DNA of 64,000 nt from Streptomyces sp. AM 4-1-1 (GTDB lineage Bacteria; Actinomycetota; Actinomycetes; Streptomycetales; Streptomycetaceae): assembly GCF_029167625.1 (NCBI RefSeq), contig NZ_CP119145.1, positions 6,014,001 through 6,078,000 on the forward strand, given 5' to 3'. Both the position numbers and the translations under genes were made by a program. Of this stretch, positions 28,719 to 36,740 are shown piece by piece; position 1 is the stretch's first letter; every line of letters starts with the position of its first letter. The notes under the pieces are model-generated. The model did no database searches, had not been told where the DNA came from, and was given only the letters and a program-made list of their open reading frames with translations.

Positions 28719-28896
28719 GAACGGGGTGTGCGGCGAGGGGCGCTGAACGGGGTGTGCGGCGAGGGGCGCGGGACCGGCCGGGACCGCGACGGACGGATCG
28801 GCCGACGGACGGCCCTCAGCGGACGGACGGCCCTCGGCCGACGGGCGACTCTCGGGCGACGGACGGTCCTCAGCGGGTGGACGGCTCTCGGTCGGC
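28719..28896. repeat. Tandem repeats between PKS and CMD gene
   Basis: Two 26-bp-period copies (28719-28743 and 28745-28769) are followed by about five 18-bp units starting GGACGG(CC/TC/CT)CTC from 28807 to 28896. The second array runs into the 3' end of the CMD gene, whose stop lies at 28870-28872. Confidence 0.7.
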
Positions 28897-29460
28897 AGCC
28901 GACGAGTGCCCCACGGCATCCAGCGCGCTGTCCAGCTCGCGACGGTCGATCTCGATGTCAAGGGTCGTGGTGACCCGCGAGACCAGGAAGTAGACACCGA
29001 CCAGGCCGATGATCTCCACGAGTTGCCGGTCCCCACGGTGGTCCCGTACGCGCTTCAGCAGGGCGTCGTCCGCCCTGGCGTCGGCGGCCACCTCCGCGAC
29101 CAGAGCCAGCAGATCCCGCTGAGGCCGGTCGAAACACGGGGCGTCGAGGTCGTAGGCGTGGAGCGCCTTGAGCTGATCGGTGGAGATGCCGAACTGGGCG
29201 GCGAGCTGTTCGTGCTGTGCCCAGACGTAGTCCGAACCGAAGCACCGGGCACCGGCGAGTATCGTCAATTCCCTGTCGAAGTCACTCAGTTCGCCTTCGG
29301 TGAGCTGGCTGAGGCCGATGTTCGCCACGGCCGTGAGCAAGCCCGGACTGTGCCCCAGCATCCGGAAGACGTTGAGCAGCGTCGCGTCCTGCGGGCTGCC
29401 GTAGAGGGGTGTCGGCATACGGAAGTCGGGGGCGAACTCCGGGTAGGGGATGCGGGCCAC
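28870..29460 (-). CDS. Carboxymuconolactone decarboxylase (CMD/AhpD-fold) family protein
   Basis: A 196-aa all-helical AhpD-like protein. The CMD core is ELTILAGARCFGSDYVWAQH followed by EQLAAQFGIS. Only one Cys lies in this core, so the CxxC peroxidase pair of true AhpD is missing and a peroxidatic role is doubtful. Family members include decarboxylases, lyases and redox proteins. It sits between metX and the PKS on the same strand. The C-terminus is encoded in a tandem repeat and may have drifted. Its reaction is unknown; tailoring of the polyketide or a redox step is possible. Confidence 0.85.
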   Translation of the reverse strand: MARIPYPEFAPDFRMPTPLYGSPQDATLLNVFRMLGHSPGLLTAVANIGLSQLTEGELSDFDRELTILAGARCFGSDYVWAQHEQLAAQFGISTDQLKALHAYDLDAPCFDRPQRDLLALVAEVAADARADDALLKRVRDHRGDRQLVEIIGLVGVYFLVSRVTTTLDIEIDRRELDSALDAVGHSSAADREPSTR

Positions 29461-29612
29461 GGTGATTCCTTTCCGGGGTACGTACGAGGGCCGCCGGGGC
29501 CGGGGCCGGGGTTGAGGTTGCGGTTGAGGCGCCCGGCCCGTGGCGCAGGCCCGTGAGGCGGGCCCGTGACGCAGATCCGTGCGCAGGTCCCCGTGGCGCA
29601 GGGCCGGGCGCC

Positions 29613-30755
29613 TCAGCCCTGGCCCCGGGCGGCCTGGGAGTTGACCAGCCGGAGCGTGCCGGCGAGCAGTCCGCCCACGGCCGCGGTCTCGGTCAGGAAG
29701 CCGTCGTGCCCCTGCCGGGAACGGATGACCTCAAGGCCGCGGCAGCCGGGCAGCTTCTCGGCCAGCTCACGCTGCAGCCGGAGTGGGTAGAGCCGGTCGC
29801 TGTCGATCCCCGCGACGACCGTCGGCACCGGACAGCCGGCCAGCGCGGCGTGCACCCCGCCACGGCCGCGGCCCACGTCGTGGCCGTTGAGCGCGTGGGT
29901 GAGCGTCACGTAACTCGCCGGATCGAACCGGTCGACCAGCTTGCGTGCCTGGTGACGCAGATAGCTCTCGGCCGCGTATGTCGGGTGGCCGGGGTGTTGC
30001 GGGGCATTGCCGAAGCGCTCGTCCAGCTCGATCTCGGTGCGGTACGTCAGGTGCGCGATCCGGCGGGCCAGGGCGAGACCGGCGGCCGGACGGCGGCCGG
30101 TGCCGTGGTAGTTCCCGCCCTGCCAGTCGGGGTCGCCGGTGATCGCCTCGATCTGTGTGCTCTGCGTGCCGATCTGGTCGGCGGTCGCCCGCGCCCCCAC
30201 GGCCAGTACCAGCGCCGCGCCGACCCGTTCCGGATACCCGATCGCCCACTCCAGCGCCCGCGCGCCGCCCATCGACCCGCCGACCACCGCGGCGAACCGC
30301 GTGATGCCGAGCGCGTCGGCCAGCGCCGCCTCGGCGGCGACCTGGTCGCGTACGGACACGTCGGGGAACCGCCCTCCCCACACCCCGCCGTCGGGGTGCG
30401 GGGAGGCGGGACCGGTGCTGCCCCGGCAGCCGCCGAGCACATTGGCCGCCAGTACGCACCAGCGGCCGGTGTCCACCGCCCGGCGCTCGCCGATCAGCCC
30501 GTCCCACCAGCCGGGGGTGGGCCGGTCGGGCCCGGCCGGCCCGACCACATGCGCGTCGCCGGTCAGGGCGTGCAGCACCAGCACCACGTTGTCCCGGGCC
30601 GCCGAGGGGCGGCCCCAGCACTGCACCGCCAGCCGCACCTCGGGCAGCACCGCGCCGGACTCCAGTGCCAGCGGGCCCACCTCGATGTGGCACGGCCGGC
30701 CGTCGGGCGGCGGGAAGTCGACGCGCGGCGCGGACGGCACCAGGCCGACGGTCAC
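29613..30755 (-). CDS. metX: Homoserine O-acetyltransferase MetX
   Basis: Transfers acetyl from acetyl-CoA to L-homoserine. It is a 380-aa alpha/beta-hydrolase-fold enzyme of full length. Nucleophile Ser161 in GGSMGG and oxyanion region [10 protein letters not shown] are visible. Further signatures are [13 protein letters not shown] and the C-terminal GIDSDRLYP (catalytic Asp) with QGHDGFL (catalytic His). GTG 30755 overlaps the metY stop by four bases, so metY and metX are translationally coupled. O-Acetylation versus O-succinylation is assigned from the MetX family, not tested. Confidence 0.96.
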   Translation of the reverse strand: MTVGLVPSAPRVDFPPPDGRPCHIEVGPLALESGAVLPEVRLAVQCWGRPSAARDNVVLVLHALTGDAHVVGPAGPDRPTPGWWDGLIGERRAVDTGRWCVLAANVLGGCRGSTGPASPHPDGGVWGGRFPDVSVRDQVAAEAALADALGITRFAAVVGGSMGGARALEWAIGYPERVGAALVLAVGARATADQIGTQSTQIEAITGDPDWQGGNYHGTGRRPAAGLALARRIAHLTYRTEIELDERFGNAPQHPGHPTYAAESYLRHQARKLVDRFDPASYVTLTHALNGHDVGRGRGGVHAALAGCPVPTVVAGIDSDRLYPLRLQRELAEKLPGCRGLEVIRSRQGHDGFLTETAAVGGLLAGTLRLVNSQAARGQG

Positions 30756-32089
30756 TGTTCCACCGCGTCGAACCCGGCGCGCAGGTCCGCCAGGATGTCC
30801 TCGATCGACTCCAGTCCCACGGACAGCCGCACGGTTGCGGGCGTGACACCCGCGGTGAGCTGTTCCGCCTCGCTCAGCTGGCCGTGGCTGGTGGTCGCGG
30901 GGTGCAGCACGAGCGAGCGCACGTCGCCGATGTTCGCCACATGGCTGTGCAGCGTCAGGGCGTCGATGAACGTGGTGGCGGCCTTCTCGCCGCCCGCGAG
31001 TTCGAAGGCGACCACGGCGCCCGCACCGCGCGGGCTGAGCGCGAGCGCGCGGTCGTACCAGGGCGAGGTGGGCAGGCCCGCGTACGCCACCGAGGCCACC
31101 TCGGGCCGTCGGGTGAGGAATTCGGCGACCGCGGCGGCGTTCTGCACGTGCCGCTCCACCCGCAGGCTCAGGGTCTCGATGCCCTGTCCCAACAGGAAGG
31201 CGCTGAAAGGGGAGATGGCGGCGCCGAGGTCCCGCAACAGTGAGACACGTGCCTTTACGGCGTAGGCGGGCGGGCCCAGCTCGGCGTAGACGAGACCGTG
31301 GTAACTGGGGTCCGGGGTGGTGAAGTTGCCGAACCGTCCGGAGGCCCAGTCGAAGGTTCCGCCGTCGACCAGCACGCCGGCGATCGTGGTTCCGTGTCCA
31401 CCGAGGTACTTCGTCGCCGAGTGCACCACGATGTCGGCACCGTGCCGCAGTGGCTGGATGAGGTACGGCGTGGCCACGGTGTTGTCGATGAGCAGCGGGA
31501 TGCCGTGCTCATGGGCCACCGAAGCGACCCCCTCGATGTCGAAGACGTCATTGCGCGGGTTGGAGATGCTCTCTCCGAAGAACGCCTTGGTGTTCGGCCG
31601 GACCGCGGCCCGCCACTGCTCCAGGTCGTCCGGGTCCTCGATGAAGGTCACGGCGACGCCGAAACGGCCCAGGGTGTGCCGGAACAGGGTGTAGCTGCCG
31701 CCGTAGAGCCGCGGGCTGGTCACGACGTGGTCGCCGGAGGTGGCCAGGTTCAGCACGGCGGAGGCCACCGCGGCCTGCCCGGAGGCGAGCAACAAGGCCG
31801 CCACGCCACCCTCCAGTGCCGCGATCCGCTGCTCGATCGCGTCCTGGGTGGGATTCATGATGCGGGAGTAGACGTTGCCGGTCTCCTCCAACGAGAACAG
31901 CGCCTTGGCGTGCGCGGTGCTGTCGAAGGTGTAGGAGGTCGTCTGGTAGATCGGCAGGGCCCTGGCGTTGCTGGTCGAATCCGGCGTGTGACCGGCGTGG
32001 ATCTGCTTGGTCTCGAAGCTCCACGCCTCTGTGGGGTCAGGAGCGGTGATCGCGTTCTCGGTGGTGACGCCGGCGTCGGTAAGGGACAC
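30752..32089 (-). CDS. metY: O-acetylhomoserine sulfhydrylase/aminocarboxypropyltransferase MetY
   Basis: PLP enzyme that replaces the acetyl group of O-acetylhomoserine with sulfide (giving homocysteine) or a thiol. GTG 32089 with an AGAGGAAAG site gives 445 aa; a longer frame reaches 32167 without a site. Cys/Met-metabolism family motifs: [24 protein letters not shown] and the PLP-lysine region [11 protein letters not shown] (Lys227). It heads the minus-strand block metY-metX-CMD-PKS-ask-hom. No SAM riboswitch was recognised upstream, unlike many methionine genes, which fits cluster-specific control. Confidence 0.96.
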   Translation of the reverse strand: MSLTDAGVTTENAITAPDPTEAWSFETKQIHAGHTPDSTSNARALPIYQTTSYTFDSTAHAKALFSLEETGNVYSRIMNPTQDAIEQRIAALEGGVAALLLASGQAAVASAVLNLATSGDHVVTSPRLYGGSYTLFRHTLGRFGVAVTFIEDPDDLEQWRAAVRPNTKAFFGESISNPRNDVFDIEGVASVAHEHGIPLLIDNTVATPYLIQPLRHGADIVVHSATKYLGGHGTTIAGVLVDGGTFDWASGRFGNFTTPDPSYHGLVYAELGPPAYAVKARVSLLRDLGAAISPFSAFLLGQGIETLSLRVERHVQNAAAVAEFLTRRPEVASVAYAGLPTSPWYDRALALSPRGAGAVVAFELAGGEKAATTFIDALTLHSHVANIGDVRSLVLHPATTSHGQLSEAEQLTAGVTPATVRLSVGLESIEDILADLRAGFDAVEQ

Positions 32090-32441
32090 GGCTTTCCTCT
32101 CGTATGGAAAACGGATCGATCCGGGTTCTGGGAAAGGGAGGGGAATGGGGGGAATGGCGGACGGCACGTTTCAGCGCTGTCCGGGGATTGATGCTAACGA
32201 GGCGTCCTGCGGTGTGAAAGGTTCGATGTGTGTGAGGCGAACACCCTTGACGCGCACAAAGGAACGGGTCTTGTCCGTTGATTCATCACACCGTTGACCC
32301 AGTATTCACAAAGGAAGCATGCGAAAGCACCGGAAGTCCGGTCGGAGGCATCCCGGTCAACGCTGAAAGCATCATGAGGAAACAGGCGCGGGAACTGCCC
32401 GGAGTACAGGGGTGTCCGGCATCGGCAGGAGACATCCGGCG

Positions 32442-32590
32442 CCACGCATGGGTACGAGACATCCGTGCGCCACGCATGGGTACGAGACATCCGTGCGTCC
32501 GGCATCAGTACGGAGACACCCGGGCACCAGACATCGGCACCGGGTATCCAGGCATCGGGCATCGATACGGGGTGTACGGGGTGTACGGCG
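32442..32590. repeat. 28-bp tandem repeat array
   Basis: Two perfect consecutive 28-bp copies (32442-32469 and 32470-32497), containing CGCATGGGTACGAGACATCC, are followed by degenerate copies to about 32590. Direct repeats without spacers, so not a CRISPR array. Confidence 0.8.
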
Positions 32591-32680
32591 TCCGGGCCGC
32601 CCCGGCGTGCGCCCGTAAACGAGAATTCCCGGGCCGTGCGTCGCGGAGTGACAGCGACAGCGGACCCGGGAATCTTTCCT

Positions 32681-32720
32681 GCGTGTGCCTGCGTGTGCCT
32701 GCGTGCGCCTGCGTGTGGCC
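32681..32720. repeat. 10-bp microsatellite-like repeat
   Basis: Four consecutive units of GCGTGTGCCT, with single changes in the third and fourth copies. Confidence 0.8.
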
Positions 32721-32809
32721 GCGACGGATGCGGCGGAGGGCGCGGGCCGTGAACGCACCGAGACGCCTTCGGACACCTCGTGGGGGCGGGAAGTATCGGA
32801 CGGTTCGGC

Positions 32810-33823
32810 TCAGACGATCTGACGTCTGCGCTGTTCCATCTGCTCGGCCATCTCCAGCCACCGCTCCGCGCAGCGGCGTACCAGCTCGGCGACCGGAGCG
32901 GCACAGTGCGCCGGCACCTTGTCGAGCAGTCTGACCTGTTCTTCCGTGCCCGCTGCCTGGCGGTGCAGCCATCGCAGCAGCAGACGGCCGGTTTCGGTGA
33001 AGCGGAGCGCCGGGTCCTTGCTGAGGCTGTGCAGGAGTGCGTCGAGGTCCTCCTGGCCGCCCGTGGCCTTTCCTCGCGATGGCCGGGCGACCGGGGCGGG
33101 TGATGTCCGCTGGCTCGGCGGGACGGGATCTTCGTCGCGATCGAGCCGTCGGCGTACGTCGAGCACCGTCGCGGGGGAAAGCCCGACCACAGCGGCGATC
33201 CGGCGCAGCGAGGTGTTCGGGTCGCTGGCCATCAACTCGCCGGCGAGGCGTCTGCCTTCGGCGCTGTTGACCGGACGGACCCGGCCGTCCTGCCCGACAC
33301 GGGTGTTCAAGCGTGGTCGCTCACCGGTTGAACGCCGTCGCAGTGCGGCCACCGTGCGCGCCGACAACCCCGTCAGCGCCGCGATGGACCGGTCCGACCG
33401 CTCGGGGTGCGAGTTCATGATCCGGTCCGCAGCGACCATCCGCTCCATCTTGGACAGCGGCAGGCCGTGTGTGGTGTTCGCCTCGACCGACAGCACATAG
33501 GCGTCCTGGGCGCTGCCGGCGAAGAAACGCACCGCGATGACCTCGTCACCGCGCAGTTCGGCGGCCCGTAGCCGGTGAACTCCGTCGATCACTCGCATCG
33601 TCGCCCGGTGCACGACGATCGGCGGCAGATCGGCGGCGGATTCGGCGATGACCCGGCAGTGCTCGACGTCGGCGCCACCGAGCCGGGGAGAATCGCCCGT
33701 CGACAGTGCCGCGATCGGCACCTTCACGGCAGGCGTCAGATCGGCGGTGACCGGGCGGCCGGGGCCTCCGGCCCACGAGCCGGCCGAGTCCGATGTGGCC
33801 TCGTGGTCCGTCCTGGCTGACAA
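32810..33823 (-). CDS. ParB-like StrR/NovG-family cluster regulator
   Basis: A 337-aa protein with an N-terminal ParB/Srx-fold domain: DLPPIVVHRATMRVIDGVHRLRAAELRG, i.e. the P-PIVVH and VIDGVHRL signatures, then GLPLSKMERM. Two HTH segments follow (RSIAALTGLSARTVAALRRR and LRRIAAVVGLSPATVLDVRRR). This layout is that of StrR/NovG pathway-specific activators of antibiotic clusters, not chromosome-partition ParB, and there is no ParA beside it. The start is TTG 33823, preceded by GGAGGA. It sits between two biosynthetic blocks. No exact copy of the published StrR/NovG inverted repeat was seen, so its targets are open. Confidence 0.9.
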   Translation of the reverse strand: MSARTDHEATSDSAGSWAGGPGRPVTADLTPAVKVPIAALSTGDSPRLGGADVEHCRVIAESAADLPPIVVHRATMRVIDGVHRLRAAELRGDEVIAVRFFAGSAQDAYVLSVEANTTHGLPLSKMERMVAADRIMNSHPERSDRSIAALTGLSARTVAALRRRSTGERPRLNTRVGQDGRVRPVNSAEGRRLAGELMASDPNTSLRRIAAVVGLSPATVLDVRRRLDRDEDPVPPSQRTSPAPVARPSRGKATGGQEDLDALLHSLSKDPALRFTETGRLLLRWLHRQAAGTEEQVRLLDKVPAHCAAPVAELVRRCAERWLEMAEQMEQRRRQIV

Positions 33824-34948
33824 TTGCTCCTCCAGGGCTCATTCGTTTCACGAAGGGCACCCGTGCCATTGTCGCCCGGGATGCGCCACCCGAGTGGAAC
33901 ATACACATCACGAGTGCAATCCTGTCAACATCATAAAGGTGTCCGGAAAGAGGGGGCCCGGGGATACCGACAGTGACCGCGAACTGGTCTGCTTTCCCTC
34001 TCGGGGGTTGTGGACAAGTTTGATACTGTCCAGGTCCGAACCAGTGCTTTACTCGCCCTTAACGGTAGCCGCGAGCGAAGTCGGCGCCCCTTTGCATGTG
34101 TGGATCGGACGGGGTGTCAACCGCCCCCGCGGATTCTGTGACGTGAATCACGTCGATGTCATGCGGGTATGTCAGACATAAAGGGTGTGGCGTGATGACG
34201 CCTCGCCCTGAGGTGCCTCGCGTGCACCGTGATGGATATCGGACCGGATGTCACCGGGAAAGATCGAGTTCACCATATCCACGAAAAAATTCCATTTACC
34301 TGTGGGGAGAAGGGCGTTTCCTTCATGAGGGCGTAACACCGCCTTGACGTCTCCGCTCCCGACGGGCGTTGGCGCCCTCCCGGCCTTCCCCCGTCGCACC
34401 CGCCGTGCACGGCCCACGTGAGGCGCGGCTGTCGGCTTTTGACTGTCGACCGATCGGTGTCGCCGGAGCCGGGAGGCTCGACGGTCGTGGTGGGGTGCGC
34501 GGGCGTGGCTTCGCGGTCGGAAGGGGCGCGGGTGCAAGTGGAACGCGCCCGCGCCTTCAACGCGCCCCCGACGCCTCGAACGCTCCCGTAGACAAGCGCC
34601 TCGACTGGAGCAGAGACTCGAAAAGTCGAACTGAGGAACGCTTTTGCTCGCCGGACCACTCCGGTCCTGGCGAGCGCCGGCCCCGCCCCAGGGGTGCCGT
34701 GCAGGACGACAGAGCCGTTCGCGTCATGCCTTTCGTGGTGGGTGCACGTCACTCATCTCGGTCGGGGAGTCGTGAACGGACACGCGAGGGAAACGTTCCG
34801 AGGCGGAATGCTCTTTCTCTACTCGACGCGGAACCCTCTTTCCGGAGATGCGACAGTCCTTCGCTCCCGATCCCGTCACCGGCTTGGCGTACTCGGAGGC
34901 AGACCGACAGGATTCGTCGCACTTCCGCCGGACGCAACGAGATGACTG
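33824..34948. other. 1.1-kb non-coding region with inverted repeat and AT-richer island
   Basis: Lies between divergent parB-like and CMD genes, so it probably holds both promoters. A TGGACA-N10-TGTCCA inverted repeat lies at 34011-34032. The stretch 34260-34330 is clearly less GC-rich than the surroundings. No frame here has family motifs. A small RNA or long leader is possible but unsupported. Confidence 0.5.
34011..34032. promoter_or_regulatory. TGGACA-N10-TGTCCA inverted repeat
   Basis: Perfect 6-bp arms with a 10-bp spacer, in the divergent region about 190 bp from the parB-like start. Possible regulator binding site; no assignment. Confidence 0.35.
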
Positions 34949-35395
34949 GTGATGACAGCGGAGGATCGGAACGAAGCACATCAAGGGCACTGCGAAACGA
35001 GGTACGAGCAGGGCCTGAGGGTGGCGAACCAGCTGGCCGGCCGCGACGCCATACAGGACTTCCTCGATGATCTGGCGCCCATCAGCGGGAGCACGGCACG
35101 CCTGGTCATCGAGACGGTCTTCGGGACGCTGCACCAGCAGCCGGGCCTGGACCACCGTGAACGGGAGCTGGTGACCCTGGCGGCCCTCGCCGTTCTGGGC
35201 GACACCGAGAAGGAACTGAAGCTCCATCTGACCATCGCACACAGGCTGGGCATCGCTCCCTCCTCCGTCGTCGCGGTGTTCGCCCACATCAGCGCGTACG
35301 CCGGTTTTCCCAGAACGTTGAACGCCCTCGCCGTCGCCAAGTCCTTCTACGCCGGGCAGGGGCTGCTCCCGGTCGACTCCGACGGACAGCAGTAG
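34949..35395 (+). CDS. Carboxymuconolactone decarboxylase family protein
   Basis: A 148-aa CMD-family protein with the classical core LDHRERELVTLAALAVLGD and HLTIAHRLGI...HISAYAGFPRTLNAL. It has no Cys pair in the core, so it is closer to gamma-carboxymuconolactone decarboxylase than to AhpD. Start is GTG 34949 or ATG 34952; neither has a strong ribosome site. It begins the plus-strand block, 37 bp ahead of the AT-ACP gene, and is presumably part of that operon. Its reaction is unknown; a decarboxylase or lactone-opening role on a beta-keto product is one option. Confidence 0.85.
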   Translation: MMTAEDRNEAHQGHCETRYEQGLRVANQLAGRDAIQDFLDDLAPISGSTARLVIETVFGTLHQQPGLDHRERELVTLAALAVLGDTEKELKLHLTIAHRLGIAPSSVVAVFAHISAYAGFPRTLNALAVAKSFYAGQGLLPVDSDGQQ

Positions 35396-35432
35396 TGCGA
35401 CGTCCACTGCCCCCTCACGAAAAGGTGTCTTC

Positions 35433-36740
35433 ATGACTTCACACGTGGCGGTGTTGTTCCCGGGCCAAGGTGCCTACTTGCCCGGGGTGCTCGCTGATCG
35501 CGCCCGGCACTTCCCCAGGGCGGCCGAGGCGCTTGAGACGATCGACGCGGTGGCCGCCGAGCACGGCTTCGAGCCCGTGACACCGCTGGTGCTGGAGCGG
35601 GACGCGGCCCCGTTGGACGACCTCCTCACCAAGAACAGCGACCAACTGGACCTGGCGATCTACGCCGTCAACGCGGTCGGCTTCGAAATGCTGGCCGGGC
35701 TCGGGCTGCGGGCCGACGTCCTGGTCGGCCACAGCTTCGGCGAGTTCGCCGCCCTGTCGGCCGCGGGCGCGGTCTCGGTCGCCGACGTCACCCGCATGGC
35801 GTGCGCTCGCACGGAAGCCTTCCACCGGGCCGACCCGGCCGAGGGAGGACTCGTCGCACTGGACGTCCCCGCTCGCCGTGCGGAACATCTCGTGGGCCTG
35901 CTCGACGACCCCGAACTCCGCCTGGCGATAGACAACGGGCCGGGACAGACGGTCGTCTCCGGCCCGCTGGAGTCACTGCGGGTGGCGCAGGAGGTGGCGA
36001 CCGGACTGGGCTTCAGAGCCACCCGGCTGCGGGCCCGGTACGCCTTCCACAATCCCGCTCTGCACCTCGCCGCGGACATCTTCCGCGAGGCCACCGCGGA
36101 GATCCCGCTGGACGAACCCCGCGTACCGGTGTTCTCCCCGGTTCTGGGCCGACACGTGCGAACCGTCGCGGACGTCCGGGAGGTGATCGTACGGAACATG
36201 GTGGCCCCGGTGCGCTTCTACGACGCGTTGCTCTCCTTGTTCCGGGCGGGCACCACGACGTTCATCGAGGCCGGCGCCCGTCAAGCGCTCACCGGCATCG
36301 TCAGGTCCTCGTTGCCCTCGTCCGCGCGCGCACTTCCCCTGCTGCCCAGCCGAGGCGGCATGGAGAGCATCACCGCCTCCTTCGACGAAGCGGGATTCAC
36401 GGTCAGCTGGAGCCCACCCCCCGCCGGGCCCGGCCCCGCTGAGGAGCCCGTCACGCACGAACCACGGACGGAACCGCCCGAACAGGACGCGCTGCCCGGC
36501 CGCGCCGAGGTACTGACCGAGCTGGCGGGCCTGTACGCCGAGGACCTGGGCTTCCCGGTGGAGATGCTGACCCCTGACATGGACCTGGAGGCCGACCTCG
36601 GCGTCGACTCCGCCAAACAGCTCGCACTGTTCCAACGGGTGCGGAAACAGTACGGGCTGGCCGAACCGCCCGCCGAGCGAAGGGTCCGCGCGACCACGCT
36701 GGACAGGATCGCCGATCTGGTGGAGGAGCAGCGCCGATGA
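35433..36740 (+). CDS. Malonyltransferase-ACP fusion (AT-ACP)
   Basis: A 435-aa two-domain protein. Residues 1-310 are a FabD-type acyltransferase with FPGQGAYLPG, GHSFGEF (Ser101) and YAFHNPA in the position of the specificity motif, which favours malonyl-CoA. A Pro/Glu-rich linker (~330-355) leads to an ACP with DLGVDSAKQ (phosphopantetheine Ser393). This LGVDS form resembles PUFA-synthase and enediyne ACPs more than modular PKS ACPs. It overlaps the next gene by four bases (ATGA), so it is made with the KS-CLF-KR-DH protein and should load it in trans. No phosphopantetheinyl transferase is encoded in the cluster. Confidence 0.92.
   Translation: MTSHVAVLFPGQGAYLPGVLADRARHFPRAAEALETIDAVAAEHGFEPVTPLVLERDAAPLDDLLTKNSDQLDLAIYAVNAVGFEMLAGLGLRADVLVGHSFGEFAALSAAGAVSVADVTRMACARTEAFHRADPAEGGLVALDVPARRAEHLVGLLDDPELRLAIDNGPGQTVVSGPLESLRVAQEVATGLGFRATRLRARYAFHNPALHLAADIFREATAEIPLDEPRVPVFSPVLGRHVRTVADVREVIVRNMVAPVRFYDALLSLFRAGTTTFIEAGARQALTGIVRSSLPSSARALPLLPSRGGMESITASFDEAGFTVSWSPPPAGPGPAEEPVTHEPRTEPPEQDALPGRAEVLTELAGLYAEDLGFPVEMLTPDMDLEADLGVDSAKQLALFQRVRKQYGLAEPPAERRVRATTLDRIADLVEEQRR

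Larger units (their letters stand above)
32090..32809. other. 720-bp non-coding region rich in repeats
   Basis: Separates metY from the ParB-like gene (both minus strand). It contains the metY promoter region, a 28-bp tandem repeat array (32442-~32590) and a 10-bp repeat (32681-32720), each listed separately. No convincing gene was found. Confidence 0.6.

Noticed and set aside
28674..29036. Frame with RPSAEG-type hexapeptide repeats
   Set aside because: It overlaps the CMD gene and arises from an 18-bp DNA repeat; no start signal or homologue recognised.
30752..32400. SAM riboswitch upstream of metY-metX
   Set aside because: I looked for the conserved SAM-I/SAM-II core sequences and hairpins and saw none.
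32442..32590. 28-bp direct repeats considered as a CRISPR array
   Set aside because: Repeats are adjacent without unique spacers and no cas genes are near; simple tandem repeat.
32810..33823. ParB-like protein considered as a chromosome partition protein or plasmid/ICE marker
   Set aside because: No parA, parS or replication gene nearby; domain order fits StrR/NovG regulators.
34599..34631. StrR/NovG-type inverted repeat CCTCGACTG...AAGTCGAAC
   Set aside because: Spacer is 15 instead of 11 bp and the half-sites are mismatched, so it is mentioned only as a loose match.
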